Source: Treponema sp.
GTDB taxonomy: Bacteria; Spirochaetota; Spirochaetia; Treponematales; Treponemataceae
DNA: 48,119 nucleotides
Direction of reading: 5' to 3'
Assembly: GCA_024695475.1 (NCBI GenBank)
Contig: JAILIC010000085.1
Coordinates: forward strand, 1 to 48,119
A model generated the notes under the pieces. That model saw nothing but the letters and a program-made list of their open reading frames with translations, had not been told where the DNA came from and searched no databases. This document shows positions 8,252-16,544 of the stretch, piece by piece; the stretch's first letter is position 1, and each line of letters opens with the position of its first letter. The position numbers were made by a program, and so were the translations under genes.

Positions 8252-9682
8252 TCACAGCTTGTCGATCAGCATAGAACACTTGCCTGAAGGAATAGGCAAT
8301 GTTTTCTTTTTCTGATCAAGTATATTTATAGTGAAGTAATAGAGTTTTTCGCTTTCCATTTGAATTTCCCAGCCACGAGAACTTTTATTACTTAATATGG
8401 TAATTAAGTTGCGTTTGAGGGAAAGTTTTTCAATACCCATGATTTCGAGATTTGGAATAATCCAGTCTACTGTTTTACGAGGAAGACTAATAGATAAACC
8501 AATGACATTTTCAATCATGACGGCAATGGTTGAAAGTCCTATTGCCGGTAAGTAATGAGGACGTGGAAAGTCTGGGTTTGATTCCATAGTGGCTTTACCT
8601 TCTTTGCATGGTAAGTATGCTTCCCAGACGTCTCCTTTTTTCTTTTCGTCGCTAGGGAATAATCCTTCAAGTACAAAATATAAGTGTCGGATGGCACACT
8701 CGCGAGCAAGATCGTAGCGCTGATATTTTTCGAGACCTTTGATTATCATAAAATTAAACAAAGGATAGACGCTACCTAAAAAGCCTTCACCATTTTCACA
8801 GAATTCAGGGCTGTCCAAAGACAAGGTTGGGAACGGATGTTCTGAACCAAATGTTGCTGGATTACTCAGATGTGCGATAAGGGCTGATGCTTTGTCTGCG
8901 TTTGGAATCTCTGCCATAAGTGGCCAAAAGCCTGCGATGGTTTTGAGAGGCAATTGATTGCCGTCTTTGTCCAAATCGTGGTAAAAGCCGGTCTCATTGT
9001 TCCACATCAGAGAGTTGATGCGGGTTTTGAGTGAAAAGTACATGCGTTTGTACTGGAAGCTTAAGTCCTTGTCATTGAGAATGTCACCTAAGGCAGACAT
9101 GTATGAAGCGTTGATTGCAACTGCTGCATTAAAATCTACTGGGTAACAGGCATTTTGACGAGGAGAATTAAACATGCCACTTGCTGTGGCTGGTACGGCG
9201 TACAGACCATTGTCCTGCTTAAATGTGTTTTCGAGCCACTCCATGTATTTTTGTAATGTAGGCATTACTTCACGGATACGGCGCTTATTTGCGGACTTAT
9301 GGTAAAGATTGAATTCTGCCCATGCAAACAAAGGCAGACCTACTCCTTCAGGATTGCTAGCATCGACGATTGGATTACGTGTCTTAGCATCGTATTTTGA
9401 GCGGATAGCTCCGTTTTCTTCCTGTCGGTCATAAAAAAAGTCTATATTCTGATTGGCTGGATAATTCCTGTTTGAGTAAACCAAAAAGAAAGAGGAAAAT
9501 ATTGATTCCTGCTGATCAAGAATATAGGTATCGTTCTGAGGATATACAAAATAACCATCAGTGGATTGAGAACCGTTTTTTGGATCGATCCAATAATTTG
9601 ATATCCACGACCATGTTTTATCGTAGATATCTACAAAATCCTGATCGTAAAAATGGATTTTAGGAAAATCGCGTTTATTCAC
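8252..9682 (-). CDS. MGH1-like / GH63-type glycoside hydrolase
   Basis: 476 residues from a GTG at 9680-9682, preceded at 7 nt by AGAGG. The longer frame to 9709 also begins with GTG but has no ribosome-binding site. Aromatic-rich segments typical of (alpha/alpha)6-barrel glycosidases of the GH63/GH37/MGH1 type are visible: L-P-L-F-A-W-A-E-F near residue 120, C-Y-P-V-D-F-N-A-A-V near 185 (candidate acid Asp), and G-D-V-W-E-A-Y near 355 (candidate base Glu). Family members act on alpha-linked substrates such as glucosyl- or mannosylglycerate, or trehalose-like and trimmed glucans. There is no signal peptide, so it is cytoplasmic. It is the first gene of the cluster leading into ppx and ppk1, which might suggest compatible-solute or storage-carbohydrate turnover. 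The substrate is unknown. Confidence 0.7.
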   Translation of the reverse strand: MNKRDFPKIHFYDQDFVDIYDKTWSWISNYWIDPKNGSQSTDGYFVYPQNDTYILDQQESIFSSFFLVYSNRNYPANQNIDFFYDRQEENGAIRSKYDAKTRNPIVDASNPEGVGLPLFAWAEFNLYHKSANKRRIREVMPTLQKYMEWLENTFKQDNGLYAVPATASGMFNSPRQNACYPVDFNAAVAINASYMSALGDILNDKDLSFQYKRMYFSLKTRINSLMWNNETGFYHDLDKDGNQLPLKTIAGFWPLMAEIPNADKASALIAHLSNPATFGSEHPFPTLSLDSPEFCENGEGFLGSVYPLFNFMIIKGLEKYQRYDLARECAIRHLYFVLEGLFPSDEKKKGDVWEAYLPCKEGKATMESNPDFPRPHYLPAIGLSTIAVMIENVIGLSISLPRKTVDWIIPNLEIMGIEKLSLKRNLITILSNKSSRGWEIQMESEKLYYFTINILDQKKKTLPIPSGKCSMLIDKL

Positions 9683-9769
9683 AGAAGAACCTCTAATTAA
9701 GCTTTTCACAGTATATCATAAAAACGTAAAAAGCGGTATAGTATGTAAGAAAATTATTAGGGAGTTTGC

Positions 9770-12133
9770 ATGTATAAATCTTTTGTTTACCTGGAAACGA
9801 GAATTCTTTTGGAGCCGGTTGCGAGTGTCTTCATAAAAAAAGATGATGAGATTTGCGTAGATACGAGTGTACTCAACAATGTCCTTACCTTAGTGCGTGC
9901 TTTTGATAGTTCTATCCCTGATACGATTACTGTAGAGCGTCTGACTGGTAATTTGCCTGCACAACCAGAAGGTAAAAAGATAACGGGATACTCCCTAAAA
10001 ATAGCCGAGGGTGGACGTCTTGATGTTATGTTCCATAGTCGACTTAAGTCTGTTCATATAGAAGAAATTCGTATTGAAGAAGATGCTGGTCATATGACTC
10101 ATGCTGATGGTCAAGCTCATATGGATTTTACTTGGGCTGGTTGTCCAAGTATCCGTATAAAGACAACTCCTTCTTTTGAGTTGGGGGAGGAGGCTGGTCT
10201 ATTCCTTAATGAGTTACGACGTCTGTGTCAGTATCTTAATCTAGTTAATAGAGGTGCTGCTGAAGGTGCTATTAGAAGTAATGCATTTGTTGCATTAGCT
10301 CGTTATCCAGAACTTCCTGATTATTATATAAAATTACGAAATCTTAATTCATTTAATTTTGTTCGCAAAGCCATTAATTTTGAGCTTGATCGCCAGGAGG
10401 TGGTATTGTCTTCTGGTGGTGATTTACAGAGTGAAAGTCGCATCTGGAATGAACGCCAGTCTCGGACTGAGTTTTATCAGTCGCGCAAAAATGAATTACG
10501 CAGATTTGAGCCCTTGTCTCCAAATATGGTTATTCATACTGCATCGTATGCACCGCTTGTTGCTGATGCTGCAAAAGTAGAGTTGCCTAATGAGCGTCGT
10601 GCCCGTTTACGTAAGCTGTATGGTATATCACGATTGCGAGCAGAGTTTATTTGTGATGAAAAAGATCGTGCTGATTTTTATGAGGCTGCAATTGCCTGTG
10701 GTGCAGATTCAATGGATACTGCGCACTGGATGGCAAGTGAGTTGATGAAGTTGCTTAATATGCAAAGACTTTCTTTGGCTGACAGTAAGCTGACGCCTCA
10801 GCTGTTTGCAGAGATCATAAAAAAATTGACAGCAAAGCAAATACACAGTGGTATTGCAAAGATGTTGCTGCAGGCGGTAAGTGAGACTGGAGAACATCCT
10901 GATGATATTTTACGTAAAAAGGGTATTGTCCAGCTTGCAGGTAAAGATGCGTTGTTGCCGTATGTACGTAAAGTTATTGCTGATAATCCGACGCTTTGTT
11001 CTCGTATGAAAAATGGCGAAATGGCTCCGCTTGAGTATCTGACTGGTCTTGTTATGAAAAAGACTTGTGGTATGGCTGTTCCGCAACAAGTAAAAACACT
11101 TATAAAAGATGAGCTGCAAATTAGTGTAATCTATATACTCAATATGGGTGGCGCCATGACGGCTGTCAGGCATAATGATGGATCAATTTCTGGTGGGGAT
11201 CCACGTTGTCTAAAAGATATGTTGTCGCAGACTGATCCTGATTTACCTGTACAAGTCATATCAGTACGCCAGTTTTTAAGTGAAGAGATTGAGCCTCAGG
11301 ATTGGGGGGCGTTGATATCAGAAATATCCCATCGTATTACTGCTGGTATTGCAAATGGTATTGTTATTACCCACGGTACTGATACGTTGTCTTATACAGC
11401 TGCTTTGTTGTTTTGGCTTTTTTCAGATGCGGATGTGCCGATTGTTTTGACGGCTTCGTCATCATTGGCAGGGGATTCGGATGAAACAAGAAAAAATCTG
11501 TCTACTGCTGCGCGTCTTGCTCAGGAAAAGAAGAATGGTGTGTATGTTGTTTATAATAGCCAGGTGTTTTCGCCGTTGAACCTGCGTTTTGAAAAGCCGA
11601 GTAGAGATGGTTTTAAAAATCTTGCATTAACAAAACCGCTGTTTACTGAAAGTGGTCCGGTTGCTCAGCAGTTTGCATCGTTGCCGGAATTGGAAGCGGA
11701 TGTACTGTCTGGTCTTTTGCATGATGCTTCGGAACATATGTTTGCATTACGTATGTATCCAGGTTTTCGTAGTGATATTTTTGGCAAATTGTTGGGTGAT
11801 GACTCACAGATAAAGGTAGTATTTTTGGAACTGTATGAGGCAGGTACGGTTAATATGCGTGATACTGATTATTCGGTAAAACCATTGCTGTATAAAGGTC
11901 ATCGTAAGGGAGTCCGATTTTATTGTACATCGCAACAGGAAAGTGGTTTGAATTTTTCTCAGTATGTGACGGGTATGGGGCTTTGGCGAGAGGGTGCGGT
12001 ACCAATGGGTATGCTTTCGACAGAGTCTGCAATTGCTCTGTATTTTGCATGCAGCTTGGTTGCTGATTCTGATGCTGAGTTAGAGCAATTGCTTGAAAAT
12101 TATGCTGAAATGTATGCTATGGATGCAAATTAA
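9770..12133 (+). CDS. GatB-like / L-asparaginase-like fusion protein, probable double pseudoenzyme
   Basis: 787 residues; AGGGAG ribosome-binding site at 9759-9764. Residues 1-450 follow the whole of GatB (tRNA-dependent amidotransferase subunit B) in order: L-E-T-R (8-11, GatB L-E-V-H), K-I-A-E-G-G (77-82), I-E-E-D-A-G (102-107), E-G-A-I-R-S-N-A (165-172, GatB E-G-S-x-R-C-D-A), L-R-N-L-N-S-F (189-195), and the helical and YqeY-like tail (about 270-450). Residues 452-787 are a type I L-asparaginase domain with H-G-T-D-T (535-539) and Lys609. Missing are the GatB His (Arg11), the Glu of L-L-E-I-V (Arg129), the Cys-Asp pair (Ser170-Asn171), the GatB N-terminal Cys pairs, and in asparaginase the Thr nucleophile (Ala462) and Tyr (Ser472). 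Archaeal GatD (asparaginase-like) and GatE (GatB-like) perform this chemistry as two chains. Here they are one chain without key residues, so a structural, regulatory or new role is inferred. Convergent with the next gene, 3 nt apart. Confidence 0.8.
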   Translation: MYKSFVYLETRILLEPVASVFIKKDDEICVDTSVLNNVLTLVRAFDSSIPDTITVERLTGNLPAQPEGKKITGYSLKIAEGGRLDVMFHSRLKSVHIEEIRIEEDAGHMTHADGQAHMDFTWAGCPSIRIKTTPSFELGEEAGLFLNELRRLCQYLNLVNRGAAEGAIRSNAFVALARYPELPDYYIKLRNLNSFNFVRKAINFELDRQEVVLSSGGDLQSESRIWNERQSRTEFYQSRKNELRRFEPLSPNMVIHTASYAPLVADAAKVELPNERRARLRKLYGISRLRAEFICDEKDRADFYEAAIACGADSMDTAHWMASELMKLLNMQRLSLADSKLTPQLFAEIIKKLTAKQIHSGIAKMLLQAVSETGEHPDDILRKKGIVQLAGKDALLPYVRKVIADNPTLCSRMKNGEMAPLEYLTGLVMKKTCGMAVPQQVKTLIKDELQISVIYILNMGGAMTAVRHNDGSISGGDPRCLKDMLSQTDPDLPVQVISVRQFLSEEIEPQDWGALISEISHRITAGIANGIVITHGTDTLSYTAALLFWLFSDADVPIVLTASSSLAGDSDETRKNLSTAARLAQEKKNGVYVVYNSQVFSPLNLRFEKPSRDGFKNLALTKPLFTESGPVAQQFASLPELEADVLSGLLHDASEHMFALRMYPGFRSDIFGKLLGDDSQIKVVFLELYEAGTVNMRDTDYSVKPLLYKGHRKGVRFYCTSQQESGLNFSQYVTGMGLWREGAVPMGMLSTESAIALYFACSLVADSDAELEQLLENYAEMYAMDAN

Positions 12134-12136
12134 TTT

Positions 12137-13942
12137 TTACTGTTCGACTGTTTGCTGAATAGTTGTTAGTTGTCTTGGTAAGGCTGCGGACTCTTGGGGC
12201 TCCGTGGCCTTTGTTTTTTCTGGGAATAATCTAATATTTTCAATACGAGCTTTATGTCGAGATTTGAGCAACAGTGATGTGGTATTACTTTGATAGATGT
12301 ATCCAGAGGAGTTATAGCTTTCAAAACGATAATCGGTTCTAAAGTCCATATCGTAAATTTGAATGCGGTTAAATGGTTGTACACCGTTTATAATGAGATA
12401 GTGAGTGCTTCCTGCTGGGAAGTCTATAGATAGGTTTATAATTCCAGCGGTACTTTCTGAGTATGCTATATTACGTGCACAGGTCCATGCCCAGATGGTG
12501 TTTGTGTCATCGGTATGGATAATCTGACAGTGTGGATAATATGAATTATTACGTACGACAAGAGGATACATTTCTGATAGGGTGTATAAGTCATACGTAT
12601 TTACGTTGCTAAGATATGAATTGATGATGAGATAGCCACATTGTGTATACTGTGGATCAGATACAATATGACCGTAACGTATCAAAACATCACCTGTTTC
12701 AAGTGCTAAAATAGGTGTGATCTCGATGCCGTTTGTATCTATTAATTTAATTCTTTCGTTATCAATGGTACAGGCGTTGATTATAGGTGTAAGGCAGTTT
12801 GCGATGACAGGGGCAAGTGGCTGCGCTAAAGGGCTGTTTGCTTGTATTAACTGTATATAGGTATTTATGATACCGACTGCCTGTAGCAAGGTAAATGCAT
12901 TTTCTTGTGTGGAAGGTATGCTTACCAGTTTTTTTACATCGAGAGATGTTGGGTGTTGGCAAAGATAGTCTGCCAGATTGTTTTGACCAAATACATCAAG
13001 ATTATTGTTTTTGACAGCGTTTGATATCATAACAGCCGTATTTTGTGTGTATGCGGTCAGTGTGGTATTCATTCGTGACAGTGTATTAAAATACGGGGCT
13101 GATAAATAGGTGCGTTTTTGCCCTTTCTTGAAAGAATCAGGAATGTAATCGATTGCGGTGTTGTATTGACCATTTTGTCCCATGATTGCAACGTAGGCGA
13201 TGACGCTTTGTTCTGTCAGAAGACTGTCGTTTTGTACTGTAGCCTGAAAGTTTTCGACAATGGTAGAAGAAAGCTTGCGGATGTTTTGCATGTACAGGTT
13301 TTCGTCGGCAAGTGCAAATGCTGCAGCTTTATCCAGTGTGAACCCTTTTGTCTCGCTGACTTCGGTGTAAGAAAGCAATGGGTTTGTTTTACTGAATGTT
13401 ATGATAGCATTTGTTGTTGAAGAAGAAGACATCATAAACTTTTTTGTCTTTGTTTCAACAAAAACACTGTTATCATCTTTTTGGGACACACTTATTCCTG
13501 TGTCAGGCTTATATTTTATTGATAGTTTTTCGGTGTCTGCAGCAAGTGCTGCCTGGATGAGAAGTGTTGCATTTGGTGTTTCGTCGCTGATTAAAAAAGC
13601 AAGCTCTGAACCATCACTAAATACAAAAGATACATTACGGGGGCTTGCTTCTTTATATGAAATAAGTGTAATGTTTTCTTCTAACGCGTCTTGTGATTTT
13701 GTAATCACTGCAGGGTTATCTTTGTTTATTATAAAGTTAATACCGCGAAAAGATACGGATAAATTGTTTTTTAGTATGATCTGTTGTTCTTCGTTGTGTG
13801 TTTGTATAACAGAAAATCTAAGTGCTCCCAGTGCTTTTGAAAAGACTGATTCACTTTTAAATTGAAGTACAAAAATGCCGAGAATAATTATAGTGTACAG
13901 GAACAAAAGTCCTATCATTTTTTTTACAGGATGTGCATACAT
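12137..13942 (-). CDS. Membrane-anchored protein of unknown function
   Basis: About 601 residues from the ATG at 13940-13942. The frame stays open to a TTG at 13978, exactly opposite the start of the next gene. Neither start has a clear ribosome-binding site, so the start is uncertain. A single hydrophobic helix (about residues 8-30) follows a short basic N-terminus, and the remaining ~570 residues have no further membrane segment, which predicts a bitopic protein with a large extracytoplasmic domain. The middle is helical and Asn/Thr/Gln-rich; the C-terminal 200 residues look beta-rich, with many Tyr and Ile and an N-x-I-W-A-W-T-C segment. The last 30 residues are Pro/Glu/Gln-rich. I do not recognise a family. 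The divergent TPR and TraB genes may form a functional group with it, but this rests on position only. Confidence 0.55.
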   Translation of the reverse strand: MYAHPVKKMIGLLFLYTIIILGIFVLQFKSESVFSKALGALRFSVIQTHNEEQQIILKNNLSVSFRGINFIINKDNPAVITKSQDALEENITLISYKEASPRNVSFVFSDGSELAFLISDETPNATLLIQAALAADTEKLSIKYKPDTGISVSQKDDNSVFVETKTKKFMMSSSSTTNAIITFSKTNPLLSYTEVSETKGFTLDKAAAFALADENLYMQNIRKLSSTIVENFQATVQNDSLLTEQSVIAYVAIMGQNGQYNTAIDYIPDSFKKGQKRTYLSAPYFNTLSRMNTTLTAYTQNTAVMISNAVKNNNLDVFGQNNLADYLCQHPTSLDVKKLVSIPSTQENAFTLLQAVGIINTYIQLIQANSPLAQPLAPVIANCLTPIINACTIDNERIKLIDTNGIEITPILALETGDVLIRYGHIVSDPQYTQCGYLIINSYLSNVNTYDLYTLSEMYPLVVRNNSYYPHCQIIHTDDTNTIWAWTCARNIAYSESTAGIINLSIDFPAGSTHYLIINGVQPFNRIQIYDMDFRTDYRFESYNSSGYIYQSNTTSLLLKSRHKARIENIRLFPEKTKATEPQESAALPRQLTTIQQTVEQ

Positions 13943-13977
13943 TTTGGACAGTTTACTTAATATAAAGGAAAATTTCA

Positions 13978-15360
13978 ATGAAAAAATGGTATTCTAATAC
14001 ACAGTTATGTATTTTATCTTTGCTGTTTGTCTGGACAGGAGGCATTGTTAGTAGTGCTGAGGTCCGCAGTACAAAGGCGGGTGCTAATATAGAGTCTGTC
14101 GCATTTGTAGAGAGGCTTGAAAAGACATTGGGGCGTGGTAGTATTGAGGATGCGCTTAAGCTTTTTGACTCGATGCCAAAGTCATTACAGGAAAATACCG
14201 GATTGCAGGTATTAAAAGCGTCGTTGCTTATATCTTGTGGCAATATAAACGAGGCTGATGAATTGGGTAATAAGCTGATGTCTCAGTATCCTGATGATAT
14301 AGAAGTGCTTGAAGTTAATGCGATGATTGCTAAGGCTATGAAGAATTCTTCAAAGCAGTCGAATGTATTAAAAAAAATAATCTCGCTTGACCCCTATAAT
14401 GCTGAAGCAAATATACAGTTAGGGCAAAATGCCGTATTAAAACATAATTATAAGATGGCGGTAAATTATTATCGTAAGAGTCTTGTTAATGAGCCAGAAA
14501 ATATTACTGGTTTAGCAGGGCTTGGTCAGACATCGTATTATCTTGATGACATTCCAGGTGCTCAAAAGGCATTTAAAAAGATTTTGGCATTAGATGAGCA
14601 TAATCCTGTTGCTTTGATTTATTTGGGTAAACTGGCTGCTGAAGATAGTAATTATAAATCTGCTTTAGAATATGTCACTGAAGCTATAATGTATGATAAA
14701 AACAATTATGATGCCTATCTTGATCAAGGAACGTATTATCGTAATCTGGGCAAGTTTAAGGATGCGGAAAAATCGTGGACCAAGGCTATTGAGGTAGATC
14801 CTCATTATTTTTTGGCGTATGCATATCGAGGTGGTTTGTATGATGAACAGAACATCTTTGATAAGGCGCTCGCTGATTATAAGATGGTAGTAAAAACAAA
14901 TCCAAAGTATTATTTTGCATATGAGGCTTTGGGAATCCTTGCCTGGCATGAGGCAGATTATGATGAGGCTCGTAAAGCTTTTGAACTTGCTCGTTCCATT
15001 ATGCCTGATAATGTATCGTACCCATTAATGATAGCGGGTACCTACCTTAAACAAAATAAAAAGATTGAGTGTAAAAACTTTTTGACACAGGCAATGCGTA
15101 CTATGGACCGAAAGAGTGTGGAGTATACTGTTGTGCGCTTGTTTTTTGAGGGGGGCGGGCGAAATGCTGAAAATGATGCACAGTTGCGTGTCAATAATGA
15201 AGAAAATTCAAATAAGCGAGGTAAGTTGCTTTATTATCTCGGCTTGTTTTATGAACTGCAGGGGAGTTCTGTTGCAAATGAATTCTACAGTTCTGTGTTA
15301 AAAATGAATAGCCCGATGTTTTTTGAGTATCGTCTGGCTGAGTGGAGTACAGAAAAATGA
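13978..15360 (+). CDS. Exported tetratricopeptide-repeat protein
   Basis: 460 residues; AAAGGA ribosome-binding site at 13964-13969. Residues 1-27 look like a signal peptide (Lys-Lys, then hydrophobic L-C-I-L-S-L-L-F-V-W, ending S-S-A), so a periplasmic or outer-face location is likely. From about residue 45 to 390, degenerate 34-residue TPR helices repeat, the clearest around 140-330 with the G-x-x-x-x-x-x-x-Y-x-x-A-x-x-x-x-x-x-A and D-P or N-P landmarks. TPR arrays mediate protein-protein contacts. Its stop overlaps the start of the TraB gene in an ATGA, so the two are translationally coupled. No partner can be named; a cell-envelope scaffold is a reasonable inference. Confidence 0.8.
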   Translation: MKKWYSNTQLCILSLLFVWTGGIVSSAEVRSTKAGANIESVAFVERLEKTLGRGSIEDALKLFDSMPKSLQENTGLQVLKASLLISCGNINEADELGNKLMSQYPDDIEVLEVNAMIAKAMKNSSKQSNVLKKIISLDPYNAEANIQLGQNAVLKHNYKMAVNYYRKSLVNEPENITGLAGLGQTSYYLDDIPGAQKAFKKILALDEHNPVALIYLGKLAAEDSNYKSALEYVTEAIMYDKNNYDAYLDQGTYYRNLGKFKDAEKSWTKAIEVDPHYFLAYAYRGGLYDEQNIFDKALADYKMVVKTNPKYYFAYEALGILAWHEADYDEARKAFELARSIMPDNVSYPLMIAGTYLKQNKKIECKNFLTQAMRTMDRKSVEYTVVRLFFEGGGRNAENDAQLRVNNEENSNKRGKLLYYLGLFYELQGSSVANEFYSSVLKMNSPMFFEYRLAEWSTEK

Positions 15361-16544
15361 GTAATTGTCTTAAAACTATAGATCTTAATGGGCGGGTGTT
15401 TTCGTTAGTAGGAACAGCTCATGTTTCACAAGAAAGCATACAGGAAGTAAAAGAAACTATTTCGCGGGAAAAGCCAGCTTGTGTTGCAATTGAATTAGAT
15501 GAAAAACGCTATCAATCGATTATGGAAGAATCGTCTTGGCATAATTTAGATATTATTGCGGTGTTAAAACGTAATGAAGGTTTTTTATTGCTTGCAAATT
15601 TGGTGATGGCTTCTTTTCAAAAACGAATGGGAATGTCGGTGGGTGTGAAACCCGGGGATGAAATGAAGGCTGGCATTGTTGCTGCAAGAGAATTGAATAT
15701 ACCAGTTGCTATGGTTGATCGCCCAATTCAATTAACGTTACGAAGGGCGTGGGCGAAAAGTTCATTTATGGGTAAGAATAAGTTACTTACATTGCTTATT
15801 GGTAGTGCTTTTGATAAAGAAAAAGTATCTGAAAATGAAATAGAAAATCTTAAGCAGTCCAATGAGATGGATGTAATGATGAATGATCTGGCACAGTTTT
15901 TACCCACGGTAAAAGAAGTGTTGATTGATGAACGGGATCGCTATCTTGCAAGCCATATTTGGAAATGTCAGGGGGATTCTGTACTTGCTGTTCTTGGAGC
16001 CGGGCATTTGCCGGGGGTTGAGCGTCATTTGCGCTTGCTTGCTGCTGGGCAAGAAAATGCTGATACCAGTGATATTGAATGCTTGCCAAAGAAGAAGATT
16101 CCTTCTTCGATTGTTGGTTGGGGAATTGCTGCCTTAATCATTGCGCTCTTTGTTTGTGGTTTTTTATTTGGCGGTAAATCAGTTGGTAGTGATATGATTG
16201 GTCGGTGGGTCTTCTGGAATGGAACACTTGCTGCTCTTGGATCCTTAGCTGGCGGTGCCCATGTTATGACGATACTTGCGGCGTTTGTCGGTGCTCCTTT
16301 TACTTCATTGATTCCTGTCGTTGGGGTGGGCATGATTACAGGTATAGTGCAGGCATGGATCTGTAAGCCTAAGGTGAGTGATATGGAGTCATTGCAGTCG
16401 GATGCGGGTACTATAAAAGGTTTTTATCATAATCGTATTTTACGCGTATTGCTGGTATTTGTATTATCAACTTTGGGAAGTTCTTTGGGAACGTTTATGG
16501 CAGGAGCATCATTTATCGGAGCTCATGTCCATCTTTTTGGTTGA
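15357..16544 (+). CDS. TraB/PrgY family membrane protein
   Basis: 395 residues from the ATG at 15357, which overlaps the TGA of the TPR gene (ATGA). An upstream in-frame start (15342) lies inside the TPR gene and is less likely. The N-terminal domain has the family motifs G-T-A-H-V-S (19-24), A-I-E-L-D-E-K-R-Y near 45-53, the D-E-R-D-R-Y-L-A segment (about 191-198) and L-G-A-G-H-L-P-G (about 215-222). The TraB/Tiki/PrgY fold is related to metal-dependent proteases (EreA/GumN-like), and PrgY from enterococcal plasmids blocks a peptide pheromone. After about residue 255 there are four hydrophobic stretches, consistent with a C-terminal membrane domain. The cellular role in spirochaetes is unknown. 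The last 36 bases overlap the 3' end of radA on the other strand. Confidence 0.85.
   Translation: MSNCLKTIDLNGRVFSLVGTAHVSQESIQEVKETISREKPACVAIELDEKRYQSIMEESSWHNLDIIAVLKRNEGFLLLANLVMASFQKRMGMSVGVKPGDEMKAGIVAARELNIPVAMVDRPIQLTLRRAWAKSSFMGKNKLLTLLIGSAFDKEKVSENEIENLKQSNEMDVMMNDLAQFLPTVKEVLIDERDRYLASHIWKCQGDSVLAVLGAGHLPGVERHLRLLAAGQENADTSDIECLPKKKIPSSIVGWGIAALIIALFVCGFLFGGKSVGSDMIGRWVFWNGTLAALGSLAGGAHVMTILAAFVGAPFTSLIPVVGVGMITGIVQAWICKPKVSDMESLQSDAGTIKGFYHNRILRVLLVFVLSTLGSSLGTFMAGASFIGAHVHLFG

Noticed and set aside
9705..9745. Divergent promoter pair between the glycosidase and GatB-asparaginase genes
   Set aside because: TATACT and TATAGT-like -10 boxes are present on opposite strands but no acceptable -35 could be placed at 16-18 nt, so no promoter is called.
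13401..13865. 154-codon plus-strand frame within the unknown membrane protein gene
   Set aside because: No ribosome-binding site and overlapped entirely by the longer minus-strand frame, which has an anchor helix and consistent composition. The unknown nature of that gene keeps a small doubt.
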